The translations under genes and the position numbers were made by a program. Shown piece by piece: positions 40,711 to 50,548 of a DNA stretch of 64,000 bases. The stretch's first letter is position 1, and the number at the start of each line of letters is the position of its first letter. Under the pieces are notes generated by a model. It did not search any database and was not told the origin of the DNA. It was given only the letters and a program-made list of their open reading frames with translations. Origin of the DNA: Fistularia commersonii (lineage: Eukaryota; Chordata; Actinopteri; Syngnathiformes; Fistulariidae); NCBI GenBank assembly GCA_037954325.1, contig JBBMNZ010000003.1, positions 11,886,965 to 11,950,964 on the forward strand. Reading direction: 5' to 3'.

Positions 40711-41598
40711 ATGTTGGGAAGGAAGGTCCGCCCAGTGACTGTTGCCTCTCACTGTGTAGAACACAAACTTTGGCTAGCAAGAATTCAAGATCCCTGTATC
40801 ATCGGCCTGGACTTTTTGGAAAGTCCAGGCCATCTGCAGGTTGCAGCTGAACAAAAGATAAAGGAAATCTTGGAGGCTGGGATTATTAAGCCCTCAACTA
40901 GCCCTGGGGCAGTGGTTCTTGTCAGGAAAAAGGATGAATTCTGGCTTTTTTGTGTGGATTAAAACTTGCTGAACGAAGTCGCCCGCAAGGATTCCTATCC
41001 TCTGCCATGGGTGGACGACATTCTGGACTACATCGCGGGGTCTAGGTGGTTTGGCTCCTTTGCCCTCAGGAGTGTTTTTCTGGCAAGTGGCGTTAGCGTC
41101 ACGGGCACGCCCCAAGACTGCATTTTCCATAGGCCAAGAACTGTGGCAGTTCAGGGTGTTGCCCTTTGGTCTTTGCAATGCACCAGTCATCTTTGACCGC
41201 CTCATGGAGAGGGTCCTGAGCGATATTCCTCTGAGTTGGTGTGTGGGCTACTTGGCTGACCTCCTGGTCCACTCTGCAGAGTGTCAGGGGGCCTTGGACA
41301 ACCTTAAGGATGTTTTCCTGGCCATTTGTCGGGCCAGCCTTTGCCTAACCCAAAGAAGTGCATCGTATTCCACCAGAGACATCTTTTTTTGGGCCACGGG
41401 GTGAGTGCAGCTGGAGTAACCACTTACCAAGCAATGATAGCAGCCATGAGGAACTGGCCTGTTCCCCAAAACATTGGTGAGTTGCAGAGCTACTTGGGCC
41501 TGGTTTCTGACTACCAACGGTTTGCCCAGGATTTTGCTAACATTGCCGACCCCCTGCCCATGCAGACCCAGATGGGGAGTGCCTTGATCTTAGGCTAA
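40711..41598 (+). pseudogene. gypsy RT fragment of a further family, plus strand
   Basis: Broken frames read IIGLDFLESPGHLQV, IKEILEAGIIKPSTSPGAVV, DSYPLPWVDDILDYIAGSRW, FRVLPFGLCNAPVIFDRLME, VGYLADLLVHS (YLAD replaces YLDD) and LFLGHGVSAAGV. Stops after FCVD and frameshifts show it is dead. No LTR was identified. Confidence 0.75.
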
Positions 41599-41859
41599 GG
41601 TCTCGTGTCTGTTGGATGGCATCCATTGCAATGTTCCTGGCCTACTTATGCATCTGGACATTGTAGATAGAGCCCAGATCCGGGAGAAGATAGAGCCCAG
41701 ATCCAGGAGAAGACAGCCAACAGTACCCTGTGGTGTTCTCACCACCCTGGCCAGCTCCTTTCTGTCTCGTGCCATGCAGCAACCATACCACACTGTAGCA
41801 CTGAGACAGGGGATTCTTTCAATTGTTGATCTGTAGAAGTTAATGAGCAGCTGAGAGGA

Positions 41860-42720
41860 TAGCCCAGCTCACTTCAGCTTCCTGAGGAAGAAGATTTGTT
41901 GCTGGGCTCTCTTCACGAGGTGTGAGGTGTTAGCTGTCCAGGTCAGGTCCGATGAGATGTGGATGCCTAGGATCCTGAAGTTGTCAACCCGCTCCACTGT
42001 ATTCGCATTTATGTGGAGGGGAGCATGTGCCATTCTCCTGGACCTACTGTAATTCACAACAATCTTCCTGATCTTGCTTGTGTTGAGGATGAGCTTATTG
42101 TTAATGCACCACTGAGTTAGGTGCTGGTCCTCTTCTCTGTAGTGGATCTCATCGTTGTCTGATATGAGACCACGGTTGTGTCATCTGCAAACTTGATGAT
42201 GATGTTGTGTTTGGGGTGAATGGCAAGACTGTCGTGTGTGAAGACGGTGAAGTTCTCCAACCTCACCACCTGAGGCTGGTTGGAGAAGAAGTTGTAGATC
42301 CACAAACACAGGGAGGCAGTCAGACCTAGGTTGCATACCTTCAGGGCCAACCTGTCTGTGAGGATGGTGTTGATGACTGAGCTGAGGTCCACAAACAGGA
42401 TCCTGACACAGGTGTTGGGGCGTTGTAGGCGGGGACAGAGCCGTTTGAAGTGCTAGTGAGACAGCATCTTCTGTGGAGCAGTTCTCCCTGGAGGCAAACT
42501 GTAGGCTGTCCAGCCAGCAGGTATAGCATACTGAGTATGTTTGAAAAGGGTCCTCTTGAAGCCCTTCATGATTACTGGTGTTTGGGTGACAGGACGGTAA
42601 TCATTGGGGCAGGTGACAGCTGATCTCTTCGGCACAGCCACAATTCTTGAGGAGATGAGGCAGTCAGGGACTGTGGACAGTTGCAGGGACAGATTGAAAA
42701 TATCCAGAAACACCCCTGCC
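41860..42720 (-). mobile_element. L2-like LINE RT fragment
   Basis: Minus frames give CLISSRIVAVPKRSAVTCPN, DYRPVTQTPVIMKGF, VRILFVDLSSVINTILTDRL (motif A), LCLWIYNFFSNQPQVVRL, FADDTTVVS (catalytic FADD), then FRILGIHISSDLTWTANTSH and AQQQIFFLRKLK. Frame breaks occur around the FADD. The 3' tail is absent. Confidence 0.85.
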
Positions 42721-43339
42721 AGTTGTTGCCAGTTAACTGTCTGTTACCACCCCTGGGACTGGGTTTATCTGTTCTCTGGCCCTTCACTCTGGGTCGGTCA
42801 CGCAAGTCTCATCAGTCTCATCAGTGTGTGAGTGTTGTCTGTCTCGGTCCATCTCTGATCCTCGACCCCCTCTGTATCTGTAGACTCAACATGTTCTAGA
42901 CCTTCCAATAAAATCACAACCCTACAGCAAACCTGGAAGTAGACTCAGCCTTTTTTCCTCAACAAATCCAGTCTGTGGCCCTATAGAACCTACAGGTGAT
43001 TCCTCTTGCTTTTACTCTAGCTTTACTTGCATATAGATCATCTTTTTACTACTTGAACAGAGATTAAGCAGTTTCATCTTGAATCTCCTATGGACTTTCA
43101 CAAAATTAAACCAATTAAATAAGCGAGGTAAAACCATACAGCTGAAAATAATATTCAGTCATGTCTGTGGAGGTTTTCAGTCATCCAGGTCATGGAGAAT
43201 TCTTGTCAAAATCTTCTTGTCTTGGCAACTGGACTTGAATTTTCTTCACTTCACTCCTCATCAAAGAGCCTTCCTCAGTTCTAATGACCTATGAGGTGGT
43301 TCTGAATATAACTGACACATTTTTTGACACCAGGAAGAT
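42721..43339. other. unassigned spacer
   Basis: It contains CCAATAAAATCACAACCC near 42905, which could be an LTR poly(A) region. No TG/CA ends or coding homology were established. Confidence 0.4.
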
Positions 43340-44060
43340 ACAGTATATGCTTTCATACATGTCATGCACCAGTATAACATACTACTCAGCCCCTCCAGTA
43401 TTCTTCATACGGTACCACAGTTTCTCTTTTGGCACCCTGTCATATGCTTCTTCTAGATTCACAAAGGCACAATGCAGCTCCCTCTGACCTTCTCTGTAAT
43501 TCTCTACCAGCATTCTTAAAGCAAAAACTGTATCTATAGGACTTTTTCTAGGCATGAAACAACAGTGATGCCCACATATGCTGACTTCTGCATTCAGACT
43601 GGTTTTCATTGTTCTGTCCCACAATGTCATTGTATGGCTAATCAACTATAATTCACTATAGTTACTGCAATTCTGTCCCCTCCTTACTTTCCAACCTGAC
43701 ATGCAAGTCATCATACACCCTTTGTTTGGCCTTTTTCCAACTCTACCTCTATCTTGCGTTGCATTTGCCTGTACTCCTGTCTCCTCTCTTCAGTCCCATC
43801 AGTGCCCCTTGTCATCTTCGCAAGCCAGTTTCTCTGTATATACTCCTATATTTTCTCATACCACCACCAAGTCTCCTTAACTAACTTAACTTTCCTTCTA
43901 CACAGCACGTAAAGTAGTCTCCTACCAGTCACCTGTCCTTTTCATCTTTCTTGTCACCAGATTCAGGAAACAAAGCTCGATCCTGCGCTGTCCAGCTATA
44001 CAACCTACCACTACTTTGCAGTTGCAGATCTCTTTCAGATTACATTGTAAGGACAAAATG
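43340..44060 (-). mobile_element. old RTE-clade LINE fragment
   Basis: The minus frame 43645-43382 has AEVSICGHHCCFMPRKSPID, LRMLVENYREGQRELHCAF and EEAYDRVPKEKLWYRMK, which is about the same RT segment as copies 1-3 but clearly more diverged. Pieces of the endonuclease-linker region continue to about 44060 with large deletions. Confidence 0.78.
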
Positions 44061-44744
44061 GGGCTGTTGGCATCTCAATGAGAACATACTTCCAGTACAT
44101 CTGGGTGATCAAGTATCCTTAGGTGACAGAATGTATCCTAGACCACATGTCAATGCGGTTTGACTTAGAATTGAACCTTGAAAGACTGTATTCTGTATGC
44201 ACAGGTGTGCACAGATCATTTTTTTTGCATAGGCATCATCTCTATAATATGCAGATATTAAACACATTAAAGTGCAAGTTGGTAAGGCGCAAGTTTATGT
44301 AAAGTACCTATTTAAAACAGTGAACAGCAGCAGTTACATGGCAGGGCAGCAGTTTTATGGCAGTGCGGTTAAACCGATTATTTTTAATTAAATCAGTGGT
44401 TTGTATGTTCAAGAGAAAAATGTCAAAGAAGTGAAATACGCATTTTCAAGTATGTAAATAAATAGATATCTAATTGTACAGCTATGCCAAAAAGTGAAGT
44501 TGGATAGTGAGTGCATTTTGGAGGTACAGTGGTGCATTAGTGCAGTTATATGGCAGTTCAGTTTAATGGCAGCAGTGAGTTGTTTGTACAGTGGAAAAGA
44601 CAAATGTCACATGAGTGAAATACGCATTTACAAGTAAAGATATATATTAATATATGGATATCTTAATTTACAAATATGCATAAAAAGAGAGGTGTCTGAC
44701 CAGTGACTATGCTCAACAGTAATAGCATTGAATATTTCCTTTTT
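44061..44744. other. unassigned AT-rich spacer with internal GCAGT/TTTAA repetition
   Basis: Two stretches, about 44290-44470 and 44500-44690, share GTGAAATACGCATTT and (AAAGGCAGTGC)-like phrases, suggesting an old ~200-bp duplication. No coding or family match was seen. Confidence 0.45.
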
Positions 44745-47400
44745 TACAGCAGAATTCCATTTACAGCAAGCGCAGTGCCTTCATTGCAAACCCTTTTGGA
44801 TTTACAAGGAAGCTGCTGGGAGAGAGACGCAGTGGTCAGCTTTCATGTTCGAAGGAAGACTTCAACGGTCACATAAGAAATACATACAGCAATAGCATGA
44901 GAGACCAAGACCTCGGCCACTGTGAAGTCCTTGTATGCCCACCTGAACCCCTCACCCTGTTTGACATCAATGCATCCACCCTGAAGGAAGTCAGAGAGGT
45001 CATCAGAGCTTCCAGGGTGGCACCTGCACCAGGCCAAAGCAGAGTTCCCTTCAAGGTCTTCAAACAGTGCCCCCGCCTGCTGGAGCGCCTGTGGAAGATC
45101 TTTAAAGTGATCTGGATAAGAGGGAAGGTAACCCAGCAGTGGAAGTACGCATTGATTCCCAATGAGGAGAATGAGAAAGACATCGAATAGTTCTGATAAA
45201 TCTCCCTTCTCAGAGTAGAGTGCAAGGCCTTCTTCAAGATCGTTTCTAACCACCTCATGAGATTTCTGCCGAAAAATGCCTACATCGACACTTCTTTGCA
45301 GAGGGGAGGAGTCGCAGGAGTCCCAGGGTGTATTGAGAACACTGGCATAGTGACCCAGCTGATTTGTGAAGCAAGAGAGACCAGGGGTGATATAGCAGTA
45401 CTTTGGCTGGACTTTGCCAATGATTAGGGGTTGATTCCACATAAGATGGTGGAATTATCCCTGAGCAAATATCATGTCCCAGAAAAGGTGCACATTCTCA
45501 TCCTTGACTATTACGACAATTTTAGTCTGAAGGTGTCCTCTGGGGCATCTACATCAAATTGGCACCGTCTGGAGAAAGGCATTGTCACCAGCTGCACAAT
45601 CTCGGTGTCCCTGTTCGCCCTTGCCATGAATATGCTGGTGATGTCTGCAGAAGCAGAGTGCCGAGGCCCACTGTCTAGGTCTGGTACCCGACAGCCACCC
45701 ATCAGAGCATTCATGGATGATCTCACGGTAACCACAACATCGGTGCCTGGATGCTGATGGCTCCTGCAAGGTCTGGATCAACTCATCACTTGGGCAAGAA
45801 TGAGCTTCAAGCCCGAAAAGTCCAGGTCCCTGGTCTTGAGGAAGGGAAAGGTGACGGGTTGCTTCTGATTCAGCCTGGGTGACGCCACTATTCCATCCAT
45901 GTCAGAGAGACCAGTAAAGAGCCTTGGAAAGCTCTTCACCAGCAATCCAGAGGACACTGCTGCAAGCCCAACAGCCAGCGCCTATCTCAACCAGTGGCTT
46001 TCTGCGGTTGACAACTCTGGACTGCTAGGGAAATTCATGGCCTGGATCTATCAGCACAGCATCCTGCCTCGTCTCCTGTGGCCACTGCTGATGTATGAAA
46101 TCCCAGTTACGACCGTGGAGAACAGAGAGGAAGATCAACCAGTACCCGCGCAAGTGGCTAGGCCTGCCGCGTAGTCTGAACAGTATTGCTCTCTTTTGAC
46201 ACGGGACACGGGTAGCTCCAGCTACCTTTCAGCAGTGTCACAGGAGAGGTCAAGGTCACACGTGCCAGAGAAGTCCTGCTCTACAGAGACTCCTCTGATG
46301 GGAAAGTATTCTCAGCAGGTGTGGAGGTTCGCACAGGTAGAAAGTGGCGAGCCCAGGACACCATGGAAAGAGCCGAGGCAAAGCTGCTGCACAGTACCTT
46401 AGTGGGTACCGTGACCACAGGTCGGGCAGGGCTGGGCAGCAGCCCTAAGTCTTGCTACAGCAAGATCAAAGGAAAGAAGAGGCGCACGCTGAAATGAGGT
46501 TCGAGCAGAAGTGGAGGAGGCTTGCTCGCTTCACGAGAGTGAACGGTAAGTGCAAGCAGGGGGCCTGGACCAAGTGGGAGCAAGTCACGAGGTGCAAGAT
46601 CACCTGGACTGATCTGTGGAGGGCGGAACAACATCATTTCATGTTCCTTGTACAATTGGTGTATGATGTCCTCCCAAGCCCCACTGACCTGTTCACCTGG
46701 GGCCTGAAAGATGCACCCCAGTGCCAACTCTGTCAGAGGAAGGGATCATTAGAACAGCTGTTGCTCAAAGGCCTTGGGAGATGGGAGGTACCGCAAGTGC
46801 CACGACCAGGTCCTGCCAGCAATAGCAGACATGATCTGCACCACCATCAACATCAGCAAGGGAAAACAGCCAACCAAGAGAGCGATTGCCGTTGTCTGAG
46901 CAGGGGAGAAACCTTAACCCTCCAAGAAGACACAAGGGGGCCTGCTTTCAACAGCAAGGGACTGGAAATTCTCGGGAGGCAGCTGCGTTTACCGGACAAC
47001 ATTGCAGCCATGACACTCCGTCCAGACATAGGGTTGATGTCAACTTCCAGCAGGCAGGTGGTGCTCCTCAAGTTAACAGTTCCCTGGGTGGACAGAATGG
47101 AGGAAGCCCAAGAGAGGAAAAGAGCGAAATACCCAGAACTTGTGGCTGAGTGCCGGAGGAATGGAGGGAATGCCCACTGCGAGTCTATTGAGGTGGGCTG
47201 CAGGGGCTTTGCAGGTAGATCCGTTCACCATGCCCTTGGACTCCTAGTAATTTGTCGACTGCAGAGGCGAAGAGCCACCAAGAACATCTTGGAAGAAAAC
47301 AATGCTGTCTTGAATTTGGCTGGTAACACATGTTCCATCCCCAAAGCAGTCATGTTAAAAACAGAAGTAAACTGTCTAGCAGAGAAAAAAGTACACACTG
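44745..47400 (+). mobile_element. R2-superfamily-like LINE (possibly Hero type), 5'-truncated and broken
   Basis: Plus frames in order give SAFIANPFGFTRKLLGERRS, VCPPEPLTLFDINASTLKEV, then RT blocks (RGDIAVLWLDFAND, KGIVTSCTISVSLFALAMNM, the catalytic AFMDDLTVTT), LPRLLWPLLMYEIPVTTVE, and at the C-terminus CQLCQRKGSLEQ, KCHDQV and LRPDIGLMS with VVLLKLTVPW. A C-terminal C-x2-C zinc box followed by a PD-type nuclease after the RT marks restriction-like-endonuclease LINEs (R2, R4, NeSL, Hero). Multiple stops and frameshifts make it dead. Confidence 0.65.
44897..45757 (+). pseudogene. R2-like LINE reverse transcriptase region
   Basis: Frames at 44897-45190 and 45431-45757 carry ASRVAPAPGQSRVPFKVFKQ and the AFMDDLTVTT catalytic block (FxDD). 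Motif A (LWLDFAND) lies between, interrupted by TAG at 45187 and 45424. Confidence 0.68.
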
Positions 47401-47435
47401 TTCATTATATTCCTTATTGTGGTGGCCAAATATAA
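46452..47435 (+). pseudogene. R2-like LINE C-terminal zinc box and restriction-like endonuclease
   Basis: The 327-codon frame contains WTDLWRAEQHHFMFLVQLVY, DVLPSPTDLFTWGLKDAPQC with QLCQRKGSLEQ, and after two compensating frame changes LRPDIGLMSTSSRQVVLLKL then KYPELVAECRRNG and VEVGCRGF-like EVGCRGFAGRS. His of the zinc box is Gln here, and the second acidic residue of the nuclease reads Lys, both consistent with decay. Confidence 0.62.
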
Positions 47436-47500
47436 GAATAAGAATAAGAATAAGAATAAGAACAACTTTATTCATCCCGAAGGAAATTGTTAAATAAAGT
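47425..47500 (-). repeat. L2-type LINE 3' tail, minus strand
   Basis: AAGAATAAG repeats then AACTTTATTCATCCCGAAGG AAATTGTT read on the minus strand as the L2 terminus (TTCCTTCGGGATGAATAAAG followed by TTATTC repeats). Confidence 0.82.
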
Positions 47501-50365
47501 TGTTCTAAATGTGTTCTAACAAGAGAGGAAAAAATGTCAGTGGGGAAAAAAATACAAGAAAGGCATTCAATGAATAATTCACATGTAAAATACAGTTACT
47601 TTAAAATGTCAAAAATATAAGCAAAAATTATGAAAATTACCTGAAAATTACTTCAGTTACAAGAATACAAAATGTATCTATCTTTTAAATGTCTATTTTA
47701 TTTATACCAATATTTGTTGATACCCAGTATTCTGCTTACGCACTCCTGCTCTTCATGACATGCTAATGCACTTAATAAGCTTTTGTGATTTAGCTTAATG
47801 AATATTATTGTAATGTCCAATTGTAATGTAATATGTTTGTCAATGACTAATTTGTTAATGCTTGCTGATAATGTAGAGCATGAATGTAAAGCTGCACAAT
47901 GTGTAGGTCCACACTGAAAGAACTCACACATAACCCAATTATGCATGAGTACAAGTCTTCTAACTCACTGCAGGAGCCAAAACAGAAAAGGAAATTGTTG
48001 CTTTGGATAAAAGCATCTGCCAAATGTAATGTAATGTATTGTAACGATATACTTTGCTCCAAAGTTTTGCAATACAGCAAATATGACACATGTGAGGTTT
48101 CTTGTCTTAAGATATCTTAATTCCACCTCTGTTTAGTTGTTCTTATTAGGGAATGTTTAGCTGTTTACATTAAGTAACTACTAGCACTAAACTCAGCTAA
48201 TCAGCAAAACCCGATCTGTGAATCACCAAACAAATCATGTTACCCCATCTGCTGCTAATGAGTTGCTCTGGTTACAAACAGTTTTGTGACTCACTAATAG
48301 CTTTTGTTTGAGCTAGTCTTTGTCCCATTTCAGTGCAGCAGACAAATTCGCTACTTTTGTGTCACTTAATGCTAATATAAAATATATGCAAGTCAAACCT
48401 AAAAATAAATTGATAAAGAGATTAATACATTTTTTTTAAAAAGCAAAACCTGCCAGGGGTAAATGAGCAAGACATTAGGAGCAAAGTTTAATACACAATC
48501 TTAATTCTGAATCTAATTGCAATCTTTAGTGAACATCAGATGATGGAGTTGCCTTGGAAGTGGGTGAACATTTTCATTCAAAATTTCAACAAAATACATT
48601 TCCAATTACAAGAATTAACTTTAGGTTAAAACTTAACAAGTGTAACAGACAAATCCCCAGAACGAAAATGGTCAAAATGGCAGTGGACTCAAACTACTAT
48701 CAAATAAACACAGAACAATGATTATGTACACAGTCCACAGTATCGGGGCAGCAGTGGAAAAAAAAGGATCATTGATTTTGAGTATACGGTCAACATCATG
48801 CATATGCTGTTCTATTGACAGGAAAATGTCAGCAGAGCATCCTATGGCCAAGAGTTTTCACAAATGGAAAAGAACTTAATTTTTTGGCACATGAGATAAA
48901 TCCTGACAACAGGAAATTAGCTCTTTCTGATGACTGTATTTATCTGTGCGATTAAAAAACTTTACACTATGATTTAAGTCACAGAAAACAAGTTCTGTTT
49001 TGGATTCATACTCACTGTCAACATATTTCTTGAAATATCACAATCATAAAAACCTCTACAATAATATTAAAACTTTCTTCCTACCTTATTACGTTTTGCT
49101 TAATTCGCTTCTGTTCATAATTTCTTTCGTCTGTGAGCAAGATAAAGGACAATTTAATTTTGTGAAAACTACTGTTTCTCATTTTCTTTATTCACTTAAG
49201 AACTTTACCCAAGACAAATGTATTCTCGAGAGTATTCCAATCACCATCTTTTTATATTTCTACGTAATGTGATTGTATTGAAATTTTGTTGATCTTAGTC
49301 CAAATACCTGTCAAAGAAACTTTCAGTTTCAAAATCAGTATTCTTCACAGACAGCATTTTAAAATGACATAACACTGAACTGCTGCGGTTTTAAATTGAA
49401 AAGCTCTCACTGTTGTCTTACTGTTGCTTTCCTGAAATCAGTGAAAAAAAGCATATAAAATGTAAGCTGTAAATAGAAACTAGTGATGCCCTTTGCTTTT
49501 GCCCTAAAACATTTTCTTTTTGGCCAAGTTCTTGGTTATCAAAATAATCTTGGTATTTTATTAATATTTTGTCCGAAAATGTGATAGCTTATCATGATGT
49601 CGATGAATTTCAGCCCATCTGAACTGCAAATGTAGCAAAAGCTATAAAATAAACAAAGAACAAAGTTTGGCATTTTTCAAGTTTGATTTGTGACTCACCT
49701 CATGATGCCTATCCTTTAAGAGGTCTTTCACCTTTTCCACTACTTTGCCGGCCTTGAAATTTTTACATTTCTTTGAACACTTTTTTGATCTTCATAATGA
49801 ACTAAATGTGATGTTTAGATGTACTAAAGAATGACCCTTTACAACGTTCAGACATCTGATAAGTGAAGTAAATCGCTTATATTTGATGAGCAGAATTCAT
49901 GCTGGATCTGCCTTGGTTAAAATATTTCAATCCCCCAATCCCTCATCGAAGCCTGTGCTGAATTCACAACATTTCTCAGGGAAGATATCTAACAAGCTGG
50001 ATACTTCTGTTCTGCTGTCGAATGATATGGACTACTTCAAAACAACCTGAATCATTAGAAGTTACTCTGGCTGTTCAGTCGAATAACATTCTCTTTGTTT
50101 GGTACAAAAACATACCAATGGTGTTGTACAACACAAAGCAAGACCTCCCAGGTGCCTCCATGCACTGCTAACTAAGACCTTGTTGCCTCCCGAACTTGAA
50201 CAAGCCCGCTGCTCCAACACCATTGTGCTGAAATAATAATGACCAGGATCACAGCTAGGGTTGACGGATATTTTAACTCTTTCGTTCTCTTTGCAGACTC
50301 TCTCACTTCTTGCTTCAGACAAAGTTGCTCTTGCCGTCCTGCATCTTCCCATTTCCTTTGGGCTT
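47501..50365. other. intergenic / dpy19l3 3' flank, no recognised gene
   Basis: AT-rich (for example 48350-48450 and 49440-49700) with no coding or repeat family that I could name. Part of the right end is presumably dpy19l3 3' UTR. Confidence 0.5.
49553..49560 (-). terminator. possible distal poly(A) signal of dpy19l3
   Basis: Plus-strand TTTATT reads AATAAA on the minus strand, about 800 nt after the stop. Other matches exist further down (near 47698), so this is only a candidate. Confidence 0.2.
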
Positions 50366-50548
50366 CTATGAGCTCTTGGCGGTTTTCTTGCGTTTCTTCT
50401 TAAGACGATAAACATGGAAGGTCTTGTTGTGAAATGTCCTGGTGAAGAGGTTGCTGTAGGCTGCCATGTCTGTCTTAACCGCCTCACAGAATCTAGGGTG
50501 AGAGGATGCGACAAGGTCTGGATCGTTGTCCCCTGGGCCATCCATGAG
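50366..50548 (-). CDS. dpy19l3: dpy19l3 terminal exon
   Basis: The exon has 183 nt including the stop. Acceptor CTTCTCAG. It encodes LMDGPGDNDPDL, HPRFCEAVKTDM, FTRTFHNKTFHVYRL and a basic tail. A longer minus-strand reading frame in another phase overlaps it but has no family resemblance. Confidence 0.88.
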   Translation of the reverse strand, partial: LMDGPGDNDPDLVASSHPRFCEAVKTDMAAYSNLFTRTFHNKTFHVYRLKKKRKKTAKSS

